Shown here piece after piece: positions 23,861-35,016 of a stretch of DNA of 64,000 bases. How positions within the stretch are numbered: the first letter of the stretch is position 1; every line of letters begins with the position of its first letter. The translations under genes were made by a program, and so were the position numbers. The notes below the pieces were generated by a model. The model was not told where the DNA came from. It saw nothing but the letters and a program-made list of their open reading frames with translations, and ran no database searches. Source of the stretch: Perca fluviatilis (taxonomy: Eukaryota > Chordata > Actinopteri > Perciformes > Percidae); NCBI RefSeq assembly GCF_010015445.1, contig NC_053116.1, positions 41,883,595 to 41,947,594 on the forward strand, written 5' to 3'.

Positions 23861-24469
23861 CTTCTTTTTTTTGTATTTGTTGGATAAAGCCACAATGCCT
23901 AATATTTTGTTTTATATTTCTAGTCACCAAAGTCTAATTCTACCATAGCCATACGCGAGAGGTTACATTGGGCCGGGATCCGGGGCTCAGCCGCGCACAT
24001 ACCATCTAAATATGTCACATACAATTTGATGAAAGTGATGCTTTTGACAACATGATATTGCTGCCCAGAACTGCAGACAATTCACCACGCTCGGTCAACT
24101 ACATAACGCCAACGGTTCACGCTTGGTAGGATTAACAGATAAAATGCCTTCTCCTTTTTCTCAGCTGTTGCTACTGTCATAAGCGCACTGTCTCTTCATG
24201 TGGCACATTATTTTTGGCACATTGTATGGGTCACTTCTTATATCATAACAAGGTGCACAGTACGTGTGTAATCATTAGTGATGACTGATTAACAGTAATG
24301 TAAATGCTAAATGCCCTAATACCTGTTGATACTACAACAATGCAGAGTATAGTATAGGCTCTTAAAGCCCATGTTGCAAGTTAACCACCACTGTTGATTA
24401 ATAGGTACATATAGCACTCAATATATGTATATCATTGTTAAAAATGTCTCCAATAGTGTTAAAGGCCAG

Positions 24470-25765
24470 TTTTTGTCAGGTTTTTGTCGTTTTTGGTATT
24501 AGTGGGTTTTTTTTAGCAATTCGGTGATGACGTCACGTTGGGGAGATGTGTATCAGCCTAGTATTAGAACTGTGGTGACTGACTGGGATGAGGAAGAGGG
24601 TTTTTTACTAGTTTTTTATCTAGAAAATACAAGGCATCATGCTAGCTATGTGCTAACTTGCCAGTCCCACCTGTGAAATCCCCCCGATGGTTGTAAACAC
24701 ATAGATATGATTGATATCATGATTACATATCTCCGCTTTGATGGTAGCCTACTAGCTCCAGTAACAACATATTTGCCTGGTGTTTATTTATTACTTGGCG
24801 GGGGATGCTGTTCAGCTTCCTACAAGTTTAGACAGCTAGCTACCCCCGACGGCTTACGTAACGTTAGCGCAACAGCATTAGCCTAGCCGGCTAGGTAAAT
24901 ATTACGACTGCCTTCGGAGTTTCCTATATCTGCGTCCACGTTGTCAACATAAGACTTGTGGCGTTAGTGCTCCTTTTGTACCATAACTTTATTGAATGAA
25001 ACGTTAAACTTCGCTCCTACGAGATGGTTTTTGTTAGTTAGTTAGTTACACACAAAGCTAACTGGCTATAGTTAGCCTGTACGTATGCTAGCGGACATTA
25101 GCTAACGTTGCATAGCCAGCAAGCACATCCATGTGTCTCCATTTCAAACATCGCTGCAGATTGACTGCTTTTAACAGCAGAGGTTGATTGTGGGCAACAT
25201 ACTGTCGCGGTTAGCTCCCCGAAACTACTGCCGATTGCCGAAGTTGCTGGCTGGCTACGCAACATTAGCTAATCCCGCTAGCATGCGTTACAGACTAGCT
25301 TATAGCCAGTTAGCTTTGTTGTAATGTTACAAAAAAAACTATTTCGTAGGGCCGAGGAAGCTAATATTTCATTCAATAAAAGTATGATACAAAAGGAGCA
25401 CTAACGCCATAGTCTTCGTTGACACGCGGATAGTTTCGAAGCAGTTGTAATACCGGTATTTAACTAGCAGTCTAAGCTAACGCTGTTGCGCGTTAACGTC
25501 GGCGACGTATCGTCAACTAGCTGTTCGCTTTAATTGAAAAGCCGAATAGCATCCCCGTCCGTTTCACTTAATATTCACATAATAAAGACACATTGCTTCG
25601 GTCGAGACCAAAAGCCATATTTTGCCAGATCAGTGGCAGCAACCGTGACCGGGACAGTGAACCGAGACGGGGCTTTTCGCATATCGTCTCCCCAACGTGG
25701 ACGTCCAGCAATGCATTGTGGGGAAAGACAAACCGCTGTAAAATAGTACCTACTTTTCGGTGTTA
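24470..25765. repeat. Fold-back (long inverted repeat) element, about 1.3 kb
   Basis: Centred near 25180, the two arms read as diverged reverse complements for several hundred bases. Matching phrases include GCGTTAGTGCTCCTTTTGTA with its complement near 25390-25410, TAGCTAACGTTGC, GGGATGCT near 24801 and 25550, and ACGTTGGGGAGA with its complement near 25690. No coding sequence lies between. It resembles a fold-back DNA transposon or an old inverted duplication. Confidence 0.75.
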
Positions 25766-26194
25766 TATTCTGTTTTGTGATACCTAACAACATCAAATAC
25801 ATGAATACCAGTTTAAATGTTTATTACCAACAAGCAATTACCACAAATTCGTTGGAAAATTAAACTTGCAACATAGGCTCTTAACATTACAGTTTTGCAC
25901 ATATCATGTAAGACTCAATTTCTCGGCATACCCCCGGACCCCCCTAGGGAGAGCACCCTCACATAACAAATCGCAATTTAACCCCTGGCCATACATATGA
26001 AGACATACAATCAAATTGTGTGGATATAAATAAATTCAGATCAAATTAATTTGAACAGTGAAATCATATTGTTGCCATTTCTATTAACTATTCATATTTT
26101 TTTCAGGTCCAGCTTTGCTCAGCGGTGGTTTGTGAGCGTGGAGGGCTAGGTTGTCAGTGAGGGAGTGTCCTTTGTGCTGGGGCTTGCTGGTCTA

Positions 26195-27607
26195 ATGTCA
26201 ACTTTCTACAACTTTAACCTGCAATACCAGGACTATGCTGCATGGTCGTTGGAGTTCATTCAGAGGTAGGAGATTTCCCACACATATTACACACCTGGAT
26301 TGACTTTTTATTGATTAAGTTCTCCGAGATTAGAATTTCAGTAGCTAAAGCTGCTGATGTACTACAAGCATATACATTTACTAAAATGTAAAAAAATAAT
26401 AAAAATACTTAGGGGTTTGACGTCATTTCGCGACACCAAATCTGGATCGGGTGAAACCAAACCAAAACTATAGGTCTGCTTGTGCACAGCTCATTTGGTG
26501 TACAATGTGCAGCACACAATAGGCTGTAAGTACCTATCGTCACCCGTCACGCTGTAGCAGCAGCTCTGTACTAGAGATGCACCGATTGACCGGCTGGTGA
26601 CCTGCCGAATTAGGCGATTGCCGCATTGTCGGCCCGGTCGTGGTGTGTTGAGGCGTGTCCGCTCTATTCTCCGACATGCACTCTCACTCTCTTTGTTATT
26701 TATATATTATTGTATAGCCATTACCTGTTTTTCCTGCGAATAAATCACATATTTTTTGTTGAATATTGGATGTGGAAAGAAGGAAATGGTTCTAACATTT
26801 ACTAACTTTAGATAATTATATAGTTCTATTTTATAGTGATCCATTATCTGTTCAAAACATGTTCTATAAAAGAAAAGATAGAAAATAAATATTTGCGGTG
26901 CTTTAAAGTGGTTAGAATTAGTTTTTATCGGAATCGCCTAAAATTGGTATCGGCAGATCAAACTCAATGAAAAATCGAGATCGGCCTAGAAAGTTGTAAT
27001 CGGTGCATCTCTAGTAACTACCTACCATTAAGCAGCATTGTTACATTTTGTGACATTTCAAAATAATAGAATGTTTTTTCTCATTCAAGTTTTCTAAAAT
27101 AATACTGTAAAAACACAGCTCTAATGTTATATAAATCTCCACAAATGCAGGAGGAAAAAAGTCTACTTAATAATTGTATTAGGCTTTAAAATATGTTTTC
27201 CAGAAATGACATACTTATGGAGATTTCTTAATTATTGGTAACTGTATTTATTTCCTTTGGAATGTGTACTTATACATTGGTATAAATATTATACTGTTTT
27301 TAAACCTGTTTAGTAGCTGAATACTACTTGTATAAGAAAAACACAAATTAAGGTGTAGCTCCTTTAACACTGAAAGACTATATGTTCTCCAAAATTAACC
27401 GTTTCTTCAATAACCTATAGCATTTGTGTTACATTGTCATTTAGAATCTGCATGGGGATTAATCCTGAGAGAGGATCAAAGGCATACAGTGGACAGGCAC
27501 CCAGCAGAAAAACTGGAAAGATGGTCCAGAAGAAACCACCAACAGTGAACCTGCATGTCTGCACCCTAATCAGGAAGCTCAACGACTTCAAGTGGGACTT
27601 TGTTTGA
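26195..27607 (+). CDS. Small two-exon coding sequence (77 aa), function unknown
   Basis: Exon 26195-26265 (MSTFYNFNLQYQDYAAWSLE) and exon 27445-27607 join at GT-AG sites with exact phase: AG plus A completes an Arg codon. They give 77 codons ending in LNDFKWDFV. The second exon holds RICMGINPERGSKAYSG, then a Lys-rich linker, then PTVNLHVCTLIRKLNDFKW. The first exon is preceded by a polypyrimidine tract and AG at 26106, so it is probably not the first exon of the transcript. AATAAA occurs downstream near 28456. I recall similar C-terminal blocks in fish predicted proteins but cannot name a function. It has no membrane segment. It may be a host gene or a transposon-derived fragment. Confidence 0.6.
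26572..27013. mobile_element. hAT-type MITE
   Basis: The perfect inverted ends TAGAGATGCACCGATT define 442 bp. A clear 8-bp target duplication is not evident (CTCTGTAC against GTAACTAC). The element lies in the intron of the small gene. Confidence 0.82.
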
Positions 27608-28632
27608 TCTTCTCTCATAGCATTGTATTGTTTAGGTGCAGATACCATTTGTCAATTATCAATGAACAATATATGCCGATAAATACTGATCGATTTTGTG
27701 TTGTTTAGTTTAGTTATTGCAGCTGATAGAGCTGTATTATTGTATTGGCCAGTTTCCCTGTTTGCAGTGTATTGGGATCGTGACTGGCTATATAATGGTG
27801 TGTGACTCCATGGAGCTCAACAGGGACTTCTCACTTTTTTTTTTACGGTGGTTCCAGAAGTGTTTCATTGACATTTCAAAAATTGCTCATATATAGGTTT
27901 AACCCTGGAACTGAGCCAACCAGCTACAAGATGAGTTACTAGTTTTGGTGATTATAAAACATTTGATTCAGCACTAAAAAACATTTTGAAAACAAGTTAC
28001 AATACTGTGTAGAGAAACTATCATAGATGTTCAATGGTAGAGGCTCGCTCTAGCCGTTCACGGTTTTGTGGATACGGTAAACGTGTCTATGGTAACGAGT
28101 TGGGCCAATCAGAGACATTACTGTTACACTTAGGATTGTGGGTAGTGTAATTTCTCTCCATAAGATCACACATAAAACATGTTTTTCTTAATGCAAGTTT
28201 GATTTCATACGGACCTCTTGCTTTTACAACCTTGTAGCTCGGGGTCAGTCTGCCTCGGATGATTTAGATTGCTAATGATAGACACCTTTTTCTATTGCAT
28301 GTAGACAAAGTGCGTATGTTGGATGTCACGAACACGCCGCAAAACGGGTGTTAACTTTTTCTGCTACGGCATTGATACAGTTCACAAAACTGCAAACTGC
28401 TGTACCTTTCTTTAAACGTGCTGTATACTCACATGATATTTACTATACAGTATAAATAAAGAGTTAATTAGATTTTGAATCTTGCCTTTTTTCATTGTTA
28501 TTTAGGACTGATTATTTATTGCAGTCTTCCCTAAGGTAGAATTTAAAGCTGCAGAATTTCTTTTTCTGCATCAGTATTCTGAGATTTTTATAATAGTATT
28601 ACTTTATGCTGCCAACACAAGTGTATAAATGT
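27608..28632. other. 3' flank of the small gene, no further gene seen
   Basis: Mostly AT-rich with a possible polyadenylation signal near 28456. No exon or bounded repeat was recognised. Confidence 0.4.
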
Positions 28633-29206
28633 AAAACAAATTAAATAATACATTTATTTACAGTAAATAAAAAAAGACATGAACATAAAAGGATATTTTA
28701 GATTTACAGTGTAATATTGGCGAAGTAGCTGCCAGTAAAATACAGTAAATTAAAATAATACAGTAAGAAACTGTATGTCTATTTACAGTAAAATACCTTA
28801 AATTTAAAATACAGTATGCCTACTGTAAATAAACAGTAGTTTACTGGCGAAGCTGCTGCCAGTATATTACTGTAAATTCAAATACAGTTAGTAACTGTAT
28901 ACCTGTTTACAGTAGGCATACTGTAGTTTTAAAATACAGTACTTAACTGTATACCTGTTTACAGTTAAGTACTGTAGTTTTAAAATACAGTATGCCTACT
29001 GTAAATAAACAGTAATTTACTGGCGAAGCTGCTGCCAGTATATTACTGTAAATTCATATAATACAGTACTTAACTGTATACCTGTTTACAGTTAAGTACT
29101 GTAGTTTTAAAATACAGTATGCTTACTGTAAATAAACAGTAGTTTACTGGCGAAGCTGCTGCCAGTATATTACTGTAAATTTACAGTAAAAAGTTTTACA
29201 GTGTAG
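28633..29206. mobile_element. CACTG-ended repeat with internal palindromic tandem units
   Basis: Units built on TACAGTA, GTTTACTGGCGAAGCTGCTG and CTGTATACCTGTTTACAG repeat in both orientations with a period of about 130-180 bp. The right end reads (complement) CACTGTAAAACTTTTTACTG and is followed by TA, which suggests a non-autonomous CACTA-type element whose left end is lost or rearranged. Confidence 0.55.
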
Positions 29207-29275
29207 ATAGATAGATAGAGAGATAGATAGATACATAGATATATAGATAGATAGAGAGATAGATAACTAGATAAA
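29206..29275 (+). repeat. GATA microsatellite
   Basis: Imperfect (GATA)n with ATAC and GAGA interruptions abuts the right end of the CACTG-ended repeat. Confidence 0.9.
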
Positions 29276-29290
29276 TGACAGTTCCATTAA

Positions 29291-30051
29291 AGATGCAGTA
29301 GGTAAGTCTTATAAAACTAACTTTCTGTCTTATCTGCTGAAACTGACTCTATGTTCCAGTAGAACTACATGAATTATGTAAAAAAAAAAAAAAAAAAAAA
29401 CAGCTCCTCTGGCACCTCCTACAGCCTGTAGTGCGATTGGCAAAATTCCACCGCTCCCGGTCGATTTTCTCCAATCAGGGCCACAGGGGGGGTCTATCTG
29501 CCTGTCAATCACTGCTCAGGCACACGCATATATAGCGTTCTCCCTTCCCCCCTCCCCGCGCACGAGCTGCAGAAAGGTTTCCCAAAACTCCGTGAATATT
29601 GGAGTGGCTTTTCAGAGGTGGCGTGAGCTGCAGGATTTTAAAGATCTGGAGAACGATGCAGATGTAGCCAAATTTCCTCTCAACAGGTAACATAATTACC
29701 ATGAGTGATTTATCTTTCACTTGGTTATTAGTATTCAAAAGTCCACAAAGCTACGTTGGTGAGGATGATAGAAACGTTAGCACAGTGGTCGGTCTGATAT
29801 GATGCTGAAATGGCTAACGGTAGCCTGCTAGTTAGCATCGTTTTACTGTTGGTGAGTAAAGTTAACGTTGTGTTGGTGTTTAGTTATTGAAAATGTTGTC
29901 TGACATGCCGGCAGTTCTGTCAAACTCCGTAGTGGGAGGGGCTTAGGAGACGGTTTGGGCTGCAGCAGAAAGGGGGGAGGGACTGAGAAGTTGTCGATGT
30001 TCAAATTTGTTGGCAAAGTCCTGGCTCTTCACAATCTTACCTACTGCAGCT
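29291..30051. mobile_element. TTAA-target MITE (Kolobok- or piggyBac-type)
   Basis: The inverted ends AGATGCAGTAGGTAAG and (complement) AGCTGCAGTAGGTAAG are each flanked by TTAA (29287-29290 and 30052-30055), a clean 4-bp target duplication. AG-starting ends favour Kolobok over piggyBac, whose ends usually begin CCC. There is an internal A-run at 29380-29400 and no transposase. A fragment of its interior (ACAGCCTGTAGT) also appears near 62132. Confidence 0.85.
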
Positions 30052-30475
30052 TTAAGATATTGGACTGATAAAGACACTAAAATCTAACAGAAATAACAGA
30101 GACATGAAACTCAACAGGTGATGATACTTTACCTGGTGTCCTGGGGTTGGAAGACTCAGGTCCCCCCTCCCTCCTTCAGAGCGATTCATACAATGAGAGA
30201 GAGTTTCATTTTCAGAAACAAAAACAGAACTCCTCTTTATTGTTATTCTGCCTCCTCGGTTATCCCCCCAACAAATATGTTTATATTAGAAGTGATCAAT
30301 AAATGAAACAGCTTCTTAACGTGTGCTCTCCTTGTCCCAGTTTGGGCTCTAAAACTGTAGAAACTGATGAAGATGAAGATATTGATGGTCAGGTGAGCAG
30401 ATATGATTATAGATCTGATTAGTCCGTCCCTCCAGGATTTGATGGCCTTTTTTTAGATTGTTGGGGCCAAAATGT
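30050..30475 (+). repeat. Segmental duplicate, copy 2
   Basis: This is the partner of 21654-22085, same orientation, with small indels. It starts right at the edge of the TTAA MITE. Confidence 0.9.
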
Positions 30476-30669
30476 CTGATTTTGTGGCAGCTTTTGTTAA
30501 CAATAGCGATGAAAGTTGCACCGTCTTCTGTTAATTTGTTGTGATGACAACGCAGAATAGTCTCATGGAGAATCAGACGTCTCTGGGCTGAGTGGTCCTT
30601 GTAACCAAAAGGCTCAGGATGCTGGAAATAGTGGTATGATATGATTATGGATTAGTTGTTTCAGCTGCT

Positions 30670-30670
30670 G

Positions 30671-30701
<31 letters not shown>

Positions 30702-30900
30702 GAAACACACACAGACATATACACAAACACACAGCACACACACACACACACACACACAACACACACATACTGAAACACACACAGACACACACACACACAC
30801 ACACATACAGAAACACACACAGACATATACACAAACACACAGACACACACACACACACACATACACACACAGACACACACATACAGAAACACACACACAG

Positions 30901-30932
<32 letters not shown>

Positions 30933-30987
30933 ACACACACAAAGACACAAACAGACACACACACACACACACACACACAGACAGACC
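30670..30987 (+). repeat. (CA)n-rich microsatellite, 318 bp
   Basis: CACACA runs are broken by CAGA, CATACAGAAA and CATATACACAAA in a higher-order pattern. Open frames through it are compositional only. Confidence 0.97.
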
Positions 30988-31726
30988 ATTTCAGGTCATA
31001 TATAAAGTTACAATCCATGTGCATTGCCCATGCCTTAACTTATATTATTTATTATAATTATCATGTTTTGAACATGCTATGATTAATGTATTTTGTCTCA
31101 CAGCTTTTTCAATGCAAAGTTGTTCAGCCCTCTTCTTTTCAGACATTATCATTCAGCTCTTTGAGGTCATGCTTGTTTGTTCTATGCAAAGGAGAAGTAT
31201 GATAATAATACAAAGTATTTCTTCTTTCAGCCTTTCCAGTCTTTGTATTTGAACTTAACCTTTGACAGTATTACAGTTTAGATTCCAGCTTTTCTAGAAA
31301 TGTATTTAAGCTCTTAACTTATTAAGGTAATGCAGTTCAGCTTCCAGCTCTGGCAGTTTTACATTTCAGCTTCCATGTTTTTCAGCAGTGCGGTGCAGTG
31401 CATTTTAGATTTTTCAACCAATTTCTTTCATATTTCTGCATTTTCATGAATGTTTCTCTACTTATTTTTTTATTTTGCAATTTAAGCAACCTTTTCTTAC
31501 ACATTTAAGATATTAATCCAGATATTAAACCAGCTTTAGTAATTTAGCTGTTCAGCATTCACACACATGTTCTGCAGGAAATGCATGTTCTAGTTTGTTT
31601 CGGCCAGTTGTACCTTGTTTTGTGTACTGTGTGGCTGAGATATTTCAGACCAAAGTAGAGGACTGATAACAGGGAAACATGAAGCTCACCATGATGAAAT
31701 GAGCATGTGTATAATCAATGCTGTTG
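30988..31726. other. Region 3' of the CALHM-like gene
   Basis: No exon is seen. Given the minus-strand gene ending at 31727, this likely includes its 3' untranslated region. Minus-strand AATAAA-type signals are plausible in this AT-rich sequence but were not pinned down. Confidence 0.4.
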
Positions 31727-34700
31727 TTACATCACCCACCCCGTCTTTTTGTTCTTCTCTAACTTAATCCTCTGGGAACCCTGAATGTTCAGATGAAAAT
31801 AACAAAGAGACATTTTATTTACCTCATCTCCTGATAGCCTGAGACTCACCTGAGGATCAGCTGATGGACCTTGATTCAGCCTTTCCAAAAACTTAGTCAC
31901 CTGTTTCAAAATAAACACAATTTCAAGTGGAAGTTAATTAAATAAAATAGGATTCATCCTCTGGGAACCCTGAGTGTCTGTATGAAATGAAAATCTATCA
32001 GTTGTTCTCAACTAACAATAAAGTAGCTAAAATTCAGATGAAAATAACAAAGAGACATTTCTTTTTTTTTTACCTTGTTTCCTGATAAAAAAGCGATCTG
32101 TCGGTCTATGTCTCCTCTGGCTGCTACTCTGACTGCTGCTCCGGCTGCGGCTGTGTCTGCTGCGTCTGCTCTGGCTGCGTTGACTTCGTCTAGGTTTCTT
32201 CCTTCGGCTGCTGCGTCTACTCCGGCTGTTCTGACTGTTCTGGCATCTGTGGCTCTTCTGGCTGCTCTGTCTGCTGCGCTGGCTGCTGCTTCGACTAGTA
32301 CGTCTGATCTTTCTTCTACCCAATTTAGTGTGAGTTCTTCTTTCAAATCTTCCGTTGCTATCTGTTTCAGCACACATTCCTCCTGTTTCAACTTCAGTTT
32401 CTCATACAGTTTGCTGTAGTTTGGATCCCTACAGCATGAGAACCATCTCATTACCGAAACCACACCAAGGATAACCAAGATGAGACTCCAGCCAACGTAC
32501 TGAAAAAGGACAAACTAAGATGGTTATTTTATCACCAGTGAAGTTGAGAAACTGCAGTCGCTTTAAAAGAATCTCATTCTGTTACCATGAGATGAAGAGA
32601 CAACAGACCTTCTCACAGACCAAATGTACAGTTAGAGAGTCATCCTGATCTGGAACATCTAATCTACATAATCTAAACTCAAACTGGGACGCTGCTTCTA
32701 TAGTCGTCTCATTAAATGAGACATATCATTATATTGTTATCTCTGGATTTAAATGTTAACAAGTTAATAGCTTAACATTATCACCTTAAAGAATAACTTC
32801 TATATTTTTCAACCAGGACCATGTCTCCATGTTTTTGTGTGTAAGTGACTGATGGGAACAAAAATAGTTTACATTGGTCCAGTATTGAGCGAGAACGCAG
32901 AAGTCAGCAGCGGTGAAACAACAACATTATGGGATGGATCCCTACAGAGAGACCTTTTAGTTAAAGAGTAAGATCCTTTTGTTTTAACATCAAACAGCCC
33001 CGTAATCACCATCACCAAACTACACCAGACTCCATGTAAATAATCAGGACTTCTAGCGTGTATAGAGCCAGCATATTTCCACCAGACTCCATGTAAATAA
33101 TCAGGACTTTTAGCGTGTATAGAGCCAGCATATCTCCACCAGACTCCATGTAAATAATCAGGACTTCTAGCGTGTATAGAGCCAGCATATTTCCACCAGA
33201 CTCCATGTAAATAATCAGGACTTCTAGCATGTATAGAGCCAGCATATTTCCACCAGACTCCATGTAAATAATCAGGACTTTTAGTGTGTATAGAGCCAGC
33301 ATATTTCCACCAGACTCCATGTAAATAATCAGGACTTTTAGCATGTATAGAGCCAGCATATCTCCACCAGACTCCATGTAAATAATCAGGACTTTTAGCG
33401 TGTATAGAGCCAGCATATCTCCACCAGACTCCATGTAAATAATCAGGACTTTTAGCGTGTATAGAGCCAGCATATCTCCACCAGACTCCATGTAAATTAA
33501 TCAGGACTTTTAGCGTGTATAGAGCCAGCATATTTCCACCAGACTCCATGTAAATAATCAGGACTTTTAGCATGTATAGAGTCAGCATATCTCCCCCAGA
33601 CTCCATGTAAATAATCAGGACTTTTAGCGTGTATAGAGTAGGGGTGGGGGAAAAAATCGATACAGTGTAGTATCGCGATATTTTTCGTGGCAATACTTTA
33701 TCGATACACAGATGCCAAGTATCGATCTTTTATTATATATGTGTTGTTCAGTTTGTCTGCTTGACAATCCCATTTTGCAGCAATAAAATGGAAGTGAGAT
33801 GAACAGACAGAGACATGTATATTTTTAGATAAAACAGATGTTGACAAAACTGTCCTTTGGGGACATCATTTGAAATTGCTTGCTCTATACACGCTAAAAA
33901 TCCTGATTATTTACATGGAGTCTGGTGGAAATATGCTGGCTCCATACACGCTAAAAGTCCTGATTATTTAAATGGAGTCTGGTGGAGATATGCTGGCTCT
34001 ATACACGCTGAAAGTCCTGATTATTTATATGGAGTCTGGTGGAAATATGCGGCTCTATACACGCTAAAGTCCTTTACATGGGTCTTAGATATATGCTGGC
34101 TCTATACACACTAAAAGTCCTGATTATTTACATGGAGTCTGGTGGGTTTGGTGATGGTGATTTTGGGGGGCTTTCATGTTAAACTAAAAGGATCTTACTC
34201 TTTAACTAAAAGGTCTATCTCTGTAGGGATCCATCCCATAATGTTGTCAGACACTTAGAATAATAATCTGAGTCAGAACTTTTAGTGGACTCTAACTGCT
34301 GCTGAACATTAGTCCTGTAGGGTTACATTACAGCTCGGTTCTGGTTTAATACTGGACCAGTTTCACAGATTTTTGTTCCATCAGACACTCAGACATTCAC
34401 ACATGGAGACGTAGAATCCAATTTAAAAACTCTTAAACTCATGTTAAGAGGATCATCAGAAAAAACAAACTCATGAGTCAAGGATGAATAACTATCATAC
34501 AGATACTGTGTGCAGATAATACACTGATATAAGACCACAGTAAAAAACAGAATAACAGACTGGCGTGGTGTGAACAAAACAAGAAAAACTCACCTCTGAT
34601 TTTGATTTCACATTGGCGAGGGTCTCGTGTTCAGTAGAGTTGAATTTGGCTTTGTCTTTGCAGGCTAAGTCTTTGTGGTGATAGCAAACAGCCCAGTCTC

Positions 34701-35016
34701 CATCAATTAACAGAGAGATAACCCACAGCAGACCAACTACAACTGCCTTGAGAAGCTGGTTACATATGTATTTAAAATCATCATCACAATCATTATGACT
34801 GCATGCCTTTCCTGTACGTCTCCATTTCTTGATCGTCCAGAGTTGTAACACAAATAAAACTATAGATGGTACACCCATGTACAAAATACAGTCATAACCG
34901 CTACCATCACAATCACACTCGTAATTCCTGTCAATCACAACCTTGTAGATAAAAACAACAATGATTGAGACAAAGGTGCCGACTTGGGCGAACGTGACAG
35001 ATGAATACATCTTCAT
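31727..35016 (-). CDS. Calcium homeostasis modulator (CALHM)-like channel, four exons
   Basis: Exons 35016-34594, 32499-32074, 31900-31850 and 31780-31727 join in phase 0 with GT-AG introns, giving 317 aa. Four hydrophobic segments sit at about residues 12-27, 44-61, 88-104 and 142-161. The CxC after the first (YECDCDG) and LLWVISLLIDGDWAVC resemble the conserved CALHM cysteines and the third-helix exit. YVGWSLILVILG followed by SCCRDP matches the fourth helix and its exit. CALHM proteins form large-pore plasma-membrane channels for ions and ATP. The start at 35016 is preferred because a TATA box lies only a few bases before the alternative ATG at 35097. Odd features are an Ala/Arg/Asp-rich tail (about residues 211-271) and a palindromic repeat array in intron 1. 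Exon 3 may instead extend to 31823. Confidence 0.78.
33005..33640 (-). repeat. 57-bp minisatellite, left array (about 11 copies)
   Basis: The unit contains GTATAGAGCCAGCATAT, CCACCAGACTCCATG and TAAATAATCAGGACTT. The period is 57 bp, equal to 19 codons, so open frames run through it on the minus strand. One unit carries an extra base (near 33497). Confidence 0.95.
33639..33882. mobile_element. Partial hAT-type element at the palindrome centre
   Basis: The left end TAGGGGTGGGGGAAAAAATC followed by GATAC, TATCGCGATATTTTT and TATCGAT matches a common fish hAT end. The matching right end is absent; the sequence runs straight into the inverted 57-bp array. Confidence 0.65.
33885..34140 (+). repeat. 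57-bp minisatellite, right array (about 4.5 copies, inverted)
   Basis: This is the same unit as 33005-33640 in opposite orientation (CTCTATACACGCTAAAA, ATGGAGTCTGGTGG). The last units are degenerate near 34050-34095. Confidence 0.93.

Larger units (their letters stand above)
32815..34412. repeat. Large near-palindrome in intron 1 of the CALHM-like gene
   Basis: Outer arms pair as reverse complements: ACATTATGGGATGGATCCCT, then GTTAAAGAGTAAGATCC and GTAATCACCATCACCAAAC on the left, and their complements at 34140-34250 on the right. Weaker pairing extends to about 32815 and 34412 (AATACTGGACCA, TTTTTGTTCCATCAG). The inner arms are the 57-bp arrays. A partial hAT end occupies the centre. Confidence 0.85.

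Noticed and set aside
30614..31057. Several open frames of 100-136 codons on both strands
   Set aside because: They run through a (CA)n microsatellite and consist of Val/Cys or Thr/His repeats, which is purely compositional.
32027..32419. SR-rich protein on the minus strand and Ala/Ser-rich protein on the plus strand
   Set aside because: Both are frame shadows of the 9-bp periodic repeat in exon 2 of the CALHM-like gene. That exon's frame is supported by splice phase and membrane segments.
33005..34140. Repeat-protein gene of 19-residue units
   Set aside because: It lies in an intron, occurs in both orientations, and is interrupted by a base insertion. It is best read as a minisatellite.
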